Positions 16,219-25,891 are shown, counted from the first letter of the stretch. The stretch is DNA of 64,000 nt from Yoonia sp. G8-12 (GCF_038443675.1 NZ_CP151762.1:2170001-2234000); one strand, 5' to 3'. A program made the numbers and translations. The notes: generated by a model not told the origin, from the sequence alone.

Positions 16219-18714
16219 TTACCCATCCACGCGTATCGTTGCATTTTTGGGATCATAGGGGCTGTCTTCGACAATCTCGGCATTCCAAAGCTGATCGAGC
16301 ATCTTGACCTGCAATTTCGTCCCGACCTCGGCAAGTTCGGGCCGCACGTACCCCATGCCAATCGACTTCTCGAAGGCCACTGAATACCCGCCAGACGTCA
16401 AACGCCCCACGCGGGTGCCATCAAGCGCATAAAGCGCCTCGCGCCCCCAAGGATCAGCATCGTTCGGGCCATCAATCAGCAAGGTCACGCATTTTGAACG
16501 GATACCCTTCGCCTCCATCGCGGCCTTTCCGTTGAAATCCTTGGAAAGATCCACAAAGCGCGGCAAATCAGCCTCAAGCGGCGTGGCGTCGCGGCCTAAC
16601 TCAGTACCAAAGGCGCGGTACGACTTCTCTTGCCGCAACCAGTTCTGTGCGCGCGCACCCACCAGCTTCATGCCATGGGGCTCACCGGCCTTTTCGAGCA
16701 GATCAAAGAGGTAATTCTGCATCTCGATGGGGTGATGCAACTCCCACCCCAACTCACCAGTATACGCCACGCGGATCGCGTTCACAGGGCACATGCCCAG
16801 TTCAATCTGCTTGGCCGACAGCCAGGGAAACCGTTTGTTTGACAAAGCCGTCGTCGGATCCGCATCCTTGATCACCGCGTTCAAAACATCGCGGGATTTT
16901 GGCCCTGCGATGGCGAAAACACCCCATTGGGTGGTGACGTTTTGTACGTCGATCCTACCAAATTCGGCCTCTTTATCCTCAACAGCTTTGCGCAGAAAAT
17001 CAGCGTCATAGGCTGTCCAGGCACCAGCAGAGACCAGATAATATTCATCCTCTTTCAGCCGCACGATGGTATATTCCGTCCGCGTTGTGCCATGATCGGT
17101 CAGCGCATAGGTCAGGTTGATCCGGCCCACACGGGGCAACTTATTGGTGGTGAACCAATCCAGAAACGCCGTCGCACCGGGCCCTTTGACGATATGTTTG
17201 GTAAAGGCCGTCGCGTCGATCAGGCCAACACCCTCGCGGATCGCGCGGGCCTCTTGCACCGCGTATTCCCACCAGCCGCCACGGCGGAACGAGCGGCTGT
17301 CGTGATCATTGAAGCCCAAAGGCGCATAATAATTCGGACGCTCCCACCCGTTCACAAAGCCGAATTGGGCACCGCGCGCGGCCTGACGGTCATAGGCAGG
17401 TGACGTGCGCAACGGACGACAGGCGGGGCGCTCTTCGTCGGGATGGTGCAGAATATAGACGTGCTCATAGGCCTCTTCGTTCTTGCGCGCGGCCCATTCC
17501 GTGGTCATCCAATCGCCGTAACGCTTGGGATCAAGCGACGCCATGTCGATCTCGGCCTCGCCATCGACCATCATCTGGGCAAGGTAATAACCAGTGCCAC
17601 CCGCCGCTGTGATCCCGAAAGAAAACCCTTCAGCCAACCACATATTGCGCAATCCAGGCGCGGGGCCAACCAGTGGGTTGCCATCAGGCGTATAACAAAT
17701 CGGACCGTTAAAATCATCCTTCAGACCGCTGTCCTCACATGACGGGATGCGGTGGATCATCGCCATGTACTGCTCTTCGATCCGTTCCAGATCGAGCGGG
17801 AACAGATCAGCGCGGAAGCTGTCAGGCACGCCATATTCAAAGACCGCAGGGGCGTTTTTCTCATAGACACCCAAAATCCAGCCACCACGTTCTTCACGCA
17901 CATAAGACTGTGCGTCAGCATCGCGGATTACAGGGTGTTCGACATGACCTTGGGCGCGGAAATCGACCAGCGCAGGGTCTTGGTCCATGACGATAAACTG
18001 GTGCTCGACCGGAATAGCCGGGATCTTGATCCCAAGCTTTTTCGCCGTGGTCTGCGCGTGGTTGCCCGATGCGGTCACCACATGCTCGGCGGTGATCACG
18101 ACCTGTTCATCCGACGGGACAAGGTTACCACCCTTTTCGATCATTTTGGTGCAGGTCACTTCCCACGCTGCACCGGTCCAATGAAACGCATCGGCCTGCC
18201 ATTTGCGCTCGATCATCACGCCACGCTGGCGTGCGCCTTTGGCCATCGCTTGGGTCACATCGGCAGGGTTAATATAGCCGTCGGTATGGTGATACAGCGC
18301 ACCTTTAAGGTCTTCGGTGCGAATAAGCGGCCACTTCGCCTTGATCTCATCCGGTGTCATCCAGACGTAAGGCACGTCGCAGGTTTCCGCCGTGGAGGCA
18401 TAGAGCATATACTCGTCCATCCGCTCCTGCGTTTGCGCCATCCGCAGGTTACCTACGACGGCAAAACCCGCGTTCAGCCCTGTTTCCGCCTCAAGCGATT
18501 TATAAAAATCGACCGAGTATTTGTGGATATGCGTCGTGGCAAACGACATGTTGAACAAAGGAAGCAACCCCGCGGCATGCCATGTCGAGCCTGAGGTCAG
18601 TTCATCGCGCTCCAAAAGCATGACATCATCCCACCCCGCTTTGGCGAGGTGATATGCGATCGACGTGCCAACAGCGCCGCCACCGACGATCAGAGCTTTG
18701 ACTTGGGTTTTCAT
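16219..18714 (-). CDS. FAD-dependent dimethylglycine/sarcosine dehydrogenase-like protein (DAO + GcvT)
   Basis: An 831-residue two-domain enzyme. The N-terminal DAO domain has the FAD motif VGGGAVGTSIAYHLAKAG at about residues 10-27 and 'SGSTWHAAGL', whose histidine binds FAD covalently in characterised dimethylglycine and sarcosine dehydrogenases. A FAO_M-type middle segment leads into a C-terminal GcvT-like folate-binding domain ('FDLSKDF'-like region and 'SGGYSVAFEKSIGMGYV'). Such enzymes demethylate N-methyl amines from glycine-betaine breakdown and pass the one-carbon unit to tetrahydrofolate. The exact substrate is not determinable. It is convergent with the DAO-like gene and stands alone on its strand. 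Confidence 0.9.
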   Translation of the reverse strand: MKTQVKALIVGGGAVGTSIAYHLAKAGWDDVMLLERDELTSGSTWHAAGLLPLFNMSFATTHIHKYSVDFYKSLEAETGLNAGFAVVGNLRMAQTQERMDEYMLYASTAETCDVPYVWMTPDEIKAKWPLIRTEDLKGALYHHTDGYINPADVTQAMAKGARQRGVMIERKWQADAFHWTGAAWEVTCTKMIEKGGNLVPSDEQVVITAEHVVTASGNHAQTTAKKLGIKIPAIPVEHQFIVMDQDPALVDFRAQGHVEHPVIRDADAQSYVREERGGWILGVYEKNAPAVFEYGVPDSFRADLFPLDLERIEEQYMAMIHRIPSCEDSGLKDDFNGPICYTPDGNPLVGPAPGLRNMWLAEGFSFGITAAGGTGYYLAQMMVDGEAEIDMASLDPKRYGDWMTTEWAARKNEEAYEHVYILHHPDEERPACRPLRTSPAYDRQAARGAQFGFVNGWERPNYYAPLGFNDHDSRSFRRGGWWEYAVQEARAIREGVGLIDATAFTKHIVKGPGATAFLDWFTTNKLPRVGRINLTYALTDHGTTRTEYTIVRLKEDEYYLVSAGAWTAYDADFLRKAVEDKEAEFGRIDVQNVTTQWGVFAIAGPKSRDVLNAVIKDADPTTALSNKRFPWLSAKQIELGMCPVNAIRVAYTGELGWELHHPIEMQNYLFDLLEKAGEPHGMKLVGARAQNWLRQEKSYRAFGTELGRDATPLEADLPRFVDLSKDFNGKAAMEAKGIRSKCVTLLIDGPNDADPWGREALYALDGTRVGRLTSGGYSVAFEKSIGMGYVRPELAEVGTKLQVKMLDQLWNAEIVEDSPYDPKNATIRVDG

Positions 18715-18898
18715 GATGACGACTCCCTTGGCATCTTTGACGCCAATGTGCGCGAAACCGTCACAAAGCGATAGAACCAGCCGACCGCTTAACGCGCAAA
18801 ACCGACAACGACGTGCAAAGCCCGTGTCGCAGTGGGGATTTCCAGACTGGCGGGATGTGGTGCTTTGTGTTCCCCTACGTCAACAAAAGGAGGATGCC

Positions 18899-19552
18899 AT
18901 GACGACCTACCGATTGAGAGACGCCGCAACTTTGGCCGAAGCTTGCTATAAAGCAGAGCGGATCATCAAACCGCCAGTCATTAAGTCCCTCGATCACAGT
19001 GACGTCCAAGCACATCTGCTGAAAGGAAATATCTTGCTTTTGCCGGGGTCCAATTCGGTGCGGGACTACGTTAAATTCAATCTGCGCCCCCTGCGACTAG
19101 GGGATCAGCGATTAGTGTTAAAAACCGCGACGACCGCCGAAAAAGGTGCCTCTGGCACAAAGTGGCATCAAGGCTTCTTGCGCTATTCGATTGAGATCTT
19201 TGAATGGCTCAAAAGAGAAGGCGTCCAGCCTACTTATATCATTGGTCATTCACTGGGCGCCGCTGCTGCGCAAATTCTTTCTAAGACGTACAACACACCC
19301 GCAATCGGCTTTGCGGCGCCGCGCCCAAAATGGAGCAAACACGGCGTCGTGCAAGACGGGCGTTGCCTGCTTGTGAACCGAAGCGACGATCCGGTAGCGA
19401 AAGTGCCGTCCGCATACCACCACATGGGAAGAACAAAGGTATTTACGTCTGCAAAACACAGAAGTCTCTTTGCACATTCAATGCGCCACTACATCAGTAT
19501 CATTGAAGAAGATGATAAGTTCGCAGTCCTACCCGAGACATGGGGCGGTTAG
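18899..19552 (+). CDS. Lipase-like alpha/beta hydrolase (class 3 lipase type)
   Basis: A 217-residue protein behind a strong AAAGGAGG ribosome site. 'TYIIGHSLGAAAAQILSKTY' holds the GHSLG nucleophile elbow near residue 117, and 'NILLLPGSNSVRDYVKFNL' resembles the substrate-side strand of class 3 lipases. A candidate acid is in 'NRSDDPVAKVP' and a candidate histidine in 'AHSMRHY', which would complete the triad. No signal peptide is seen, so it is probably cytoplasmic. The gene is visibly richer in A/T than its neighbours, which may mean recent acquisition. It ends tail-to-tail, overlapping by four bases, with the hydroxyacid dehydrogenase gene. Confidence 0.75.
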   Translation: MTTYRLRDAATLAEACYKAERIIKPPVIKSLDHSDVQAHLLKGNILLLPGSNSVRDYVKFNLRPLRLGDQRLVLKTATTAEKGASGTKWHQGFLRYSIEIFEWLKREGVQPTYIIGHSLGAAAAQILSKTYNTPAIGFAAPRPKWSKHGVVQDGRCLLVNRSDDPVAKVPSAYHHMGRTKVFTSAKHRSLFAHSMRHYISIIEEDDKFAVLPETWGG

Positions 19553-20535
19553 AGCATCGAAGGCACAACAAGATCAGGCGGCCTGTGGCCATCGGCAAAG
19601 GTCTTGATGTTCACGATCACCTTCTCGCCCATCTCGATCCGGCCCTCCAGCGTGGCTGATCCCATATGCGGCAAAAGGATCGCATTCGAAAGCTCGCGCA
19701 GGCGCGGATTGATCTCGTGCCCCCGCTCGAACACATCCAGACCAGCACCGGCGATTTCACCCGCCCGCAACATGCGTGTCAGTGCGTTTTCGTCAATCAC
19801 CTCGCCACGCGATGTGTTTACGATCACCGCATCGCGTTTCATCAATTTCAGCCGCCTTGCGTTCATCAAGTGAAATGTCGAGGGCGTATGCGGGCAGTTG
19901 ATCGACAGGATATCAACGCGGGCGACCATCTGATCCAGACTTTCCCAATAGGTCGCGTCCAATTCTTCCTCAATCTCGGGGCGTAGACGCTTGCGGTTGT
20001 GATAATGCACTTGCATCCCAAAGGCTTTCGCGCGGCGCGCGACAGCCTGCCCGATCCGGCCCATGCCCAAAATGCCCAAGCGGCGCCCTTTGATTCGTCC
20101 CCCCAGCATGGCGGTAGGGGCCCAACCGCCCCAACTGTCTGACTGGGCGACACGTATCCCTTCGGCCATACGGCGGGTCACGGCAAGGATCAGCGCGATC
20201 ACGATATCGGCCGTATCTTCTGTCACCACTCCGGGTGTGTTCGACACATGGATGCCCCGCTGACGGGCCGTTGCCACATCAATATGGTCAACACCGGCAC
20301 CAAAGTTCGCAATCAGCTTCAGCTGCTCTCCCGCACGCCCCAATAGTTTCGCATCAATCTTGTCGGTGATCGTACAGACCAGAACATCTGCGCGGCCCAT
20401 CGCATCGGCTAACTGTTCGGTGGTCATCGGCGTGTCGTCATCGCGCAATTCAACGTCGAAAAGCTCTTTCAGTCGGGTTTCAACGACCTCAGGCAACCGT
20501 CGCGTCACGACAACACTCATCTGTTTACCTGGCAT
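19549..20535 (-). CDS. D-2-hydroxyacid dehydrogenase (glyoxylate reductase type)
   Basis: About 328 residues from the ATG at 20535. It has the 2-hydroxyacid dehydrogenase layout: NAD(P)-binding 'GILGMGRIGQAVARRAKAFG' near residue 155, the catalytic arginine in 'NTSRGEVIDE', a following glutamate in 'GAGLDVFE' and the catalytic histidine in 'LPHMGSAT'. The 'NFGAGVDHIDVATARQRGI' signature and the R/K residues after the Rossmann strand ('HNRKRL') favour NADPH and glyoxylate/hydroxypyruvate reduction. The longer upstream frame to 20640 has no ribosome site. Monocistronic, divergent from the SH3 protein gene. Confidence 0.9.
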   Translation of the reverse strand: MPGKQMSVVVTRRLPEVVETRLKELFDVELRDDDTPMTTEQLADAMGRADVLVCTITDKIDAKLLGRAGEQLKLIANFGAGVDHIDVATARQRGIHVSNTPGVVTEDTADIVIALILAVTRRMAEGIRVAQSDSWGGWAPTAMLGGRIKGRRLGILGMGRIGQAVARRAKAFGMQVHYHNRKRLRPEIEEELDATYWESLDQMVARVDILSINCPHTPSTFHLMNARRLKLMKRDAVIVNTSRGEVIDENALTRMLRAGEIAGAGLDVFERGHEINPRLRELSNAILLPHMGSATLEGRIEMGEKVIVNIKTFADGHRPPDLVVPSML

Positions 20536-20643
20536 CCGGTTCACTCCATAGCTTTTCAAATTCTCTTTGTCGTGGCAGGTTGCGCCAAAGGGACGCGCAG
20601 CACAAGAACCGCGCGCCGCAAAAACGAGCAGTAAGGGCAAACA

Positions 20644-21174
20644 ATGGGTTCAGTTGCGCATTGGTTTCGCGTGTTTCAGGTCGCGGCATTGGCGATCATC
20701 ATCGGCATGAGCGCCGGGTCCGCCCAACAGAACGACACTGGCCCCGCGATCGGCCCCGAAACGAACCTGCCACTGCCCCGCTATGTGTCGCTGCGCGCAG
20801 GCGAAGCAAACGTGCGCCGCGGCCCCTCTTTGTCACATCGCATTGATTGGGTCTTTCAACGACGTGACATGCCGCTTCAAGTGATTGCAGAATATGGACA
20901 CTGGCGGCGTGTCATTGACCGTGACGGCCAAGGTGGGTGGGTGCATTACCGTATGCTGTCTGGCGCACGAACCGTCATTATTGATGCCGATGACCTCGCC
21001 CTGCGCAACCGCCCCGACCCAAACGCCACGGAAAACGCAATCCTTGAGGCTGGCGTTGTCGCGCGGCTTGGCGACTGTAATCCGGACTGGTGCGAATTGA
21101 CGGCAGGTGGCTATCGCGGCTGGGCGCCAAAGGCGGCCATCTGGGGCGTCACAGATGCGGAAATTCGTGACTAA
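20644..21174 (+). CDS. Exported SH3-domain protein
   Basis: A 176-residue protein with an N-terminal signal/hydrophobic segment (about residues 8-27, ending 'GMSAGSAQQ'). Two bacterial SH3-like repeats follow: 'YVSLRAGEANVRRGPSLSHR' with 'GGWVHYRML', and 'ALRNRPDPNATE' with 'CELTAGGYRGWAPKAAIWGV'. Bacterial SH3 domains usually bind peptidoglycan or envelope proteins; this protein is probably periplasmic. It is a typical Rhodobacterales neighbour of the hydroxyacid dehydrogenase gene, from which it is transcribed divergently. No enzymatic domain is present. Confidence 0.88.
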   Translation: MGSVAHWFRVFQVAALAIIIGMSAGSAQQNDTGPAIGPETNLPLPRYVSLRAGEANVRRGPSLSHRIDWVFQRRDMPLQVIAEYGHWRRVIDRDGQGGWVHYRMLSGARTVIIDADDLALRNRPDPNATENAILEAGVVARLGDCNPDWCELTAGGYRGWAPKAAIWGVTDAEIRD

Positions 21175-21225
21175 GCCTGTGCTGGGGGCTAGCATTGCAA
21201 GCGCGGCCTCACTAGCTGGGACACA

Positions 21226-22125
21226 ATGAACGACACACGTTTAAACCTTTCCGCCGGAGTCCTTTCGGTTTCGGTCGCCCTTATTCTGGTACTGGCCAAG
21301 CTTTGGGCGCTTGGACAAACCGGATCGCTGGCAGTGGCCGCAACCTTGGCCGATAGCGCGCTGGATCTGATGATGTCGCTGGGTGGGCTGGTCGCCATCG
21401 CCTACGCCGCCAAACCCGCCGATGACGATCATAATTTCGGTCATACTTCGGCCGAAGACCTTGCGGCACTTGCGCAATCGACGTTCATCATGATCTCTGC
21501 GGGCGTGATCGCCGTCGCGGCGGTCTTGCGCCTTCTGGATGACACGGTCATCTTGCCCGAACGCGAAGGGCAAGGCATTGCAATTATTATATTTTCTATC
21601 GGTCTGACACTGTCCTTGGTGCTGTGGCAACGCCATGTTGCAGCCAAGACAAACAACAAAGTCGTCAAGGCCGATAGTCTGCATTACATCGGCGATCTGA
21701 TCCCGAATATCGGCGCGATCATCGCCCTTTGGGCCTCTGCGGCCTTCGGCCTGCACCAGATCGACAGCGTCGTGGCCTTGGCCGCCGCGGCCTTCCTCGG
21801 GTTCGGGGCGATCCGCATCGGCAAAGCCGCGTGGGACGCGTTGATGGACCGTCAAGCGGACCCCGAAATGATCCAAGGCATTGCCGAAATTGCTGAGAGC
21901 TTCGACGGCATCCACGGCTACCATGACCTGAAGACACGCGTCGCAGGCAGCCGCGTTTTCGTGAACCTGCATATCGAACTGGATGGCGACCAGACCCTGC
22001 ACGAGGCGCATCGGATCGGCGCAAGCCTGCGCCGCGCGATTATTGCAGCCTACCCCCGCGCCGACGTGCTGATCCACAAAGACCCCGTCGGGGTGACCAA
22101 ACACCCCGACGACACGCGCCCCTAA
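21226..22125 (+). CDS. Cation diffusion facilitator family transporter
   Basis: A 299-residue CDF protein with six predicted membrane segments and a cytoplasmic C-terminal domain. The metal site DxxxD is in 'ADSALDLMMS' (segment II) and HxxxD in 'HYIGDLIPNIG' (segment V), the FieF/ZitB-type arrangement for Zn2+/Fe2+ efflux driven by proton exchange. The C-terminal ferredoxin-like domain ends in 'YPRADVLIHKDPVG', as in other CDF proteins. Metal specificity is not certain. It lies 51 bases after the SH3 gene and converges with the M3 peptidase gene, overlapping by four bases. Confidence 0.92.
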   Translation: MNDTRLNLSAGVLSVSVALILVLAKLWALGQTGSLAVAATLADSALDLMMSLGGLVAIAYAAKPADDDHNFGHTSAEDLAALAQSTFIMISAGVIAVAAVLRLLDDTVILPEREGQGIAIIIFSIGLTLSLVLWQRHVAAKTNNKVVKADSLHYIGDLIPNIGAIIALWASAAFGLHQIDSVVALAAAAFLGFGAIRIGKAAWDALMDRQADPEMIQGIAEIAESFDGIHGYHDLKTRVAGSRVFVNLHIELDGDQTLHEAHRIGASLRRAIIAAYPRADVLIHKDPVGVTKHPDDTRP

Positions 22126-24149
22126 GCGGCTTTGTCGAGACCGCGACCCTTCAAAAGCGCCTCAACCCCCGGCAGCCGCCCACGGAATGCGGTGTAAAGA
22201 TCGGCAGCATCCACAGACCCGCCCGAAGACAACACCGTCTCTTCCAGCCGCTTGGCCGTGGCGCTGTCAAAGGGATCACCCGCTTCCTCGAATGCGGCAA
22301 ACGCATCTGCATCCATCACCTCGGACCACATGTAGCTGTAGTAACCGCTGGAATAGCCGTCACCGGCAAAGACATGGGCGAAATGCGGGGTGGCATGGCG
22401 CATGCGAATGGCATGCGGCATCCCGATTTCTTCCAGAATCTCGGCCTGCCGCTGCATCGGATCGGCGGGCGCTGGTCCATCATGAAAGCCCAGATCAACA
22501 AGCGCCGAGGCCACGTATTCCACCGTCTGGAACCCCATGTCATAGGTCGCAGCGCCCAACATGCGTTTCAGCAAGTCCTCGGGCATCGGCGCACCTGTGT
22601 CGGCATGCGTGGCAAACTCGGCCAGCACGTCCGGCACTTCCAGCCAATGCTCATAAAGCTGGCTGGGGAGTTCCACAAAATCGCGGGCCACAGAGGTGCC
22701 AGAGATACTCTCGTACGTCACATCCGACAGCATCTGATGCAGCGCATGACCAAATTCATGGAACAACGTGCGCGCATCATCATAGGAGAGTAGCGCAGGC
22801 TTACCCGCCTCCGGCTTGGCGAAATTGCACACATTCACCACATGCGGGCGAATATCGCCACTCAGCCGCTGTTGCGACCGCATCGCCGAACACCACGCAC
22901 CAGAGCGCTTTGATCCGCGCGCGAAGTAATCCCCGAGAAACACCGCCACATGCGCGCCGTCGCGGGTCACGTCCCACAAACGCACATCGGGGTGGTAAAC
23001 CGGCCCTTCAATCGGCGTGAACTCCAACCCGAACAAACGATTGGCGCAAGCAAACGCAGCCTCGATCATCCGGTCCAACTGTAAATAAGGCTTCAGTTCC
23101 GCCTCATCGAGATCATGCAATTCCTTGCGGCGCTTCTCGGAATAGAACCGCCAGTCCCAAGGCTCCAACGGGCCATCAAATCCATCCGCATGCAGCATAC
23201 GCTCCAGCATTGCCGCATCTGCCTCGGCTGCGGCCTTCGCCGGTTTCCACACCTGCATCAACAAATCTCGGACCGCTGCAGGCGTACCCGCCATCTCGGT
23301 CTCAAGCTTGAAGTCTGCGAAAGTATCATACCCCAACAGTTTCGCCCGCTCTTCGCGCAGTTTCAGCGTCTCGGTTGCAATCGCACGGTTGTCCGTTTCG
23401 CCGCCATTCGCGCCACGCGCGCCCCATGCCTCATAGGCCTTTTGGCGCAAATCACGGCGCTCGGAAAACTGCAAAAACGGCACAATCAAAGATCGAGAGA
23501 GAGTGACAACAGGCCCGCCAGAATCCTTTTCTTCACCCGCAGCCTTGGCTGTCGCGATGACAAAATCAGGCAGACCCTCTAAATCACCATCGGACAGCTT
23601 CATGAACCAACTCCGCTCATCTGCCAGAAGGTTCTGCGTGAAACTTGTCCCCAAGACCGACAACCGTGATTTCACCGTGCGCAGGGCTTCCGCTGATTTG
23701 CCCTCAAGCTGCGCGCCCGAGCGGACAAAACCACGGCGCGTCAGCATCAAGACGCGCTCTTGCTCGGCGGTCAGATCAAGCGCCTCACGGTTCTCCCAAA
23801 CCGCCTCAACCCGCGCAAAAAGCGCCTTATTCTCGGACACCTCGGACCCATAGGCACTCAAGAGCGGCGCGAAGTCGCGCTGCAACGCCTCGCGCTTGGG
23901 GTTACTATCGGCACCTGCAAGACTATAGAATGCACCCAAAACGCGGCCCAATGTGTCATCAGCACGTTCCAACGCCTCAATCGTATTGGTAAAATCAGGG
24001 ACATCAGGATTGCCTGCAATCGCCGCTATATTCGCGCGTGATATCTCCAAGGCTGCATCTACAGCTGGCGCGAAATCCTCATCTGAAATCACATCAAACG
24101 GCGGGAGCCCAAAAGGTGTGTCCCACTCAGCAAGCAACGGATTTGTCAT
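22122..24149 (-). CDS. M3 family metallopeptidase (oligopeptidase A / dipeptidyl carboxypeptidase type)
   Basis: A 675-residue zinc peptidase. HEFGH in 'LFHEFGHALHQML' near residue 465 gives two zinc ligands and the catalytic glutamate; 'FVELPSQLYEHWLE' downstream gives the third ligand. The N-terminal helical half ('PLLAEWDTPFGLPPFDVI') matches OpdA/Dcp-type enzymes, which are cytoplasmic and degrade short peptides. No signal peptide is present. It lies 87 bases downstream of the amino-acid ABC permease on the same strand, fitting a role in recycling peptides, though this link is inferred. Confidence 0.94.
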   Translation of the reverse strand: MTNPLLAEWDTPFGLPPFDVISDEDFAPAVDAALEISRANIAAIAGNPDVPDFTNTIEALERADDTLGRVLGAFYSLAGADSNPKREALQRDFAPLLSAYGSEVSENKALFARVEAVWENREALDLTAEQERVLMLTRRGFVRSGAQLEGKSAEALRTVKSRLSVLGTSFTQNLLADERSWFMKLSDGDLEGLPDFVIATAKAAGEEKDSGGPVVTLSRSLIVPFLQFSERRDLRQKAYEAWGARGANGGETDNRAIATETLKLREERAKLLGYDTFADFKLETEMAGTPAAVRDLLMQVWKPAKAAAEADAAMLERMLHADGFDGPLEPWDWRFYSEKRRKELHDLDEAELKPYLQLDRMIEAAFACANRLFGLEFTPIEGPVYHPDVRLWDVTRDGAHVAVFLGDYFARGSKRSGAWCSAMRSQQRLSGDIRPHVVNVCNFAKPEAGKPALLSYDDARTLFHEFGHALHQMLSDVTYESISGTSVARDFVELPSQLYEHWLEVPDVLAEFATHADTGAPMPEDLLKRMLGAATYDMGFQTVEYVASALVDLGFHDGPAPADPMQRQAEILEEIGMPHAIRMRHATPHFAHVFAGDGYSSGYYSYMWSEVMDADAFAAFEEAGDPFDSATAKRLEETVLSSGGSVDAADLYTAFRGRLPGVEALLKGRGLDKAA

Positions 24150-24236
24150 AGATCGTCTCCTTTATAGGTTAGGTAGTGCGCCCAACCCGATGACACCACC
24201 CCATGCTTGAACTTGGCGAAAACTTAGACCCCGCGC

Positions 24237-25025
24237 TCATCGCGTACGCATCCGTTTCTCAAAACGGCGCAGCGCGATCGACAGGGTGATGGTGATGGTC
24301 AGATATACCAGCGCCACCACGTTATATGTCTCGAAATACCGGAAATTGCCTGCCGCCGTCACTTTGCCCAATTGGGTCACATCAGTAACACCCAGCACAG
24401 ACACCAACGACAGATCCTTCACCATCGCCACAAAATCATTGCCTAAAGGCGGCAGGATCGTGCGTAGGGCCTGCGGAAAAACGATAAAGCGAAAACGCTG
24501 CCGACGGTTCAGGCCCAGCGCTTCTGCCGCTTCGATCTGGCCCTTATCCACCGATTGCAGGCCCGCACGAAACACCTCGGCCAGAAAAGATGAATAGGCA
24601 ACCGTCAGCGCGATCACTGCCCGCCATAACAGCGAAAAGTCACGCGTTCGGATCGGGTCAAGCCCAATGGTTTCCGCGATCCAGTTCCAGCCTGCCACCA
24701 TCGCAGGGGCCGCCACAAAGGCCACGTAAAGCAACAAGACAATAATCGGGATGCCGCGCACAACCTCGATATAAAACCGGGCCAGTTGCCGCAAAATTAA
24801 CGATCGTGAGAGCCCAGCCAGCGCCAGCAGCAGCCCCAGAACACAGGCCATCGAATACGACACCAAGGTCACATAGATCGTCACCCAAATCCCCCGCTGC
24901 AGGGTGGACAGCACACGGGCGTATTCCTCAACTGTCAAAACCTGCCAAAACAGATAAAGGCCAATCGCCACAACAGCGACCAGCCACCAAGGAAAATCCT
25001 TGTCATTGGGGGATGTAGGGATCAT
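24237..25025 (-). CDS. Polar amino acid ABC transporter permease
   Basis: A 262-residue inner-membrane protein of the His/Glu/Gln/Arg permease family (HisM/GlnP type). The first membrane segment is at about residues 14-30. 'YIEVVRGIPIIVLLLYVAF' and the ATPase-contact EAA loop 'QIEAAEALGLNRRQRFRFIV' are diagnostic. It follows its binding-protein gene by 43 bases, with a hairpin in the gap. No ATPase gene is nearby, so it must use one encoded elsewhere. The substrate class is inferred only from family. Confidence 0.92.
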   Translation of the reverse strand: MIPTSPNDKDFPWWLVAVVAIGLYLFWQVLTVEEYARVLSTLQRGIWVTIYVTLVSYSMACVLGLLLALAGLSRSLILRQLARFYIEVVRGIPIIVLLLYVAFVAAPAMVAGWNWIAETIGLDPIRTRDFSLLWRAVIALTVAYSSFLAEVFRAGLQSVDKGQIEAAEALGLNRRQRFRFIVFPQALRTILPPLGNDFVAMVKDLSLVSVLGVTDVTQLGKVTAAGNFRYFETYNVVALVYLTITITLSIALRRFEKRMRTR

Positions 25026-25037
25026 TGGCGTGCAGTC

Positions 25038-25052
25038 CCGGGGCTACCCCGG
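25038..25052 (-). other. Intercistronic hairpin between binding protein and permease genes
   Basis: CCGGGG (25038-25043) and CCCCGG (25047-25052) form a 6-bp GC stem with a 3-base loop in the 43-base gap. There is no U-run, so it is more likely an mRNA-stabilising element that raises expression of the binding protein over the permease than a terminator. This reading is by analogy with other ABC operons. Confidence 0.45.
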
Positions 25053-25068
25053 AACCCTCAATCAGAGC

Positions 25069-25851
25069 TTATTCGCCCAGTTTGTAGTCAAGGAACCAGC
25101 GCGTGTTCAGCGCCTCAATCGTGCCATCGGCCATCATATCCGCAATGGCTGCGTTGATCTGCTCAATCAGATCAGACCCTTTCGGGAAAATGAAACCAAA
25201 ATCCTCTGTGCCCAGCTTTTCGCCGATAATCTTGAGACCACCGTCAGAGGCTTCGACATAGCCGTTGCCAGCCGTGCCATCGGTCAGTACCAGATCAACA
25301 TCGCCCGTGCGCAACGCTTGCACGGTGGCACCGAAGGTTTCCATCAGTTTAATCCGTGGGTTCGCCTCGTCCCCATCCAGCACGTCATAAACGCCCACAT
25401 AAAACGGCGTCGTGCCCGGTTGCGCGGCCATCAGCAGGTCGTCATCGGCGGCAAAGCTTGCGGCATCAGTGAAGCGGCCTTCATCGCCGCGCACCAGCAT
25501 CACCATTTCTGAGGTCATGTAAGTGTCTGAGAAATCCACGACTTCGGCGCGGTCTTCGCGGATCGTGATGCCGGTCATGCCAAGGTCAAATTGCGCTTCG
25601 GACACGGCTGGTATCATCGCATCCCAGCTGATGTTTTCATAGGTCACGGTCGCATTCAGGCGGGCGGCGATCTCGGCCATCGCGTCGTATTCCCAACCCA
25701 CCGCTTTGCCGTTGCTGTCGATGAATTGCAGTGGCGGATAGGCGTTTTCGGTCACGACAACGATCTCGCGGCCCTCAAGATTTGGCAGATGCCCATCCGC
25801 GACAGCGGTTGTTGCCAAAAGACACGCGGCCAGTGTTGCAAGTAGTTTCAT
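25069..25851 (-). CDS. Periplasmic amino-acid-binding protein of an ABC transporter (SBP_bac_3)
   Basis: A 260-residue solute-binding protein. Residues 1-18 (MKLLATLAACLLATTAVA) form a signal peptide with no clear lipobox at the cleavage site. The mature protein starts the SBP_bac_3 fold ('ENAYPPLQFIDSNGKAVGWEYDAMAEIA'), then 'GMTGITIREDRAEVVDFSD' with the arginine and aspartate that grip the amino-acid backbone in this family. It precedes its permease on the same strand and follows the ThiF-like gene by 40 bases. Substrate: probably a polar amino acid. Confidence 0.92.
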   Translation of the reverse strand: MKLLATLAACLLATTAVADGHLPNLEGREIVVVTENAYPPLQFIDSNGKAVGWEYDAMAEIAARLNATVTYENISWDAMIPAVSEAQFDLGMTGITIREDRAEVVDFSDTYMTSEMVMLVRGDEGRFTDAASFAADDDLLMAAQPGTTPFYVGVYDVLDGDEANPRIKLMETFGATVQALRTGDVDLVLTDGTAGNGYVEASDGGLKIIGEKLGTEDFGFIFPKGSDLIEQINAAIADMMADGTIEALNTRWFLDYKLGE

Positions 25852-25891
25852 AGCAGGCTCCCCAGTTTATATTTCATCGCCACTATGAGCC

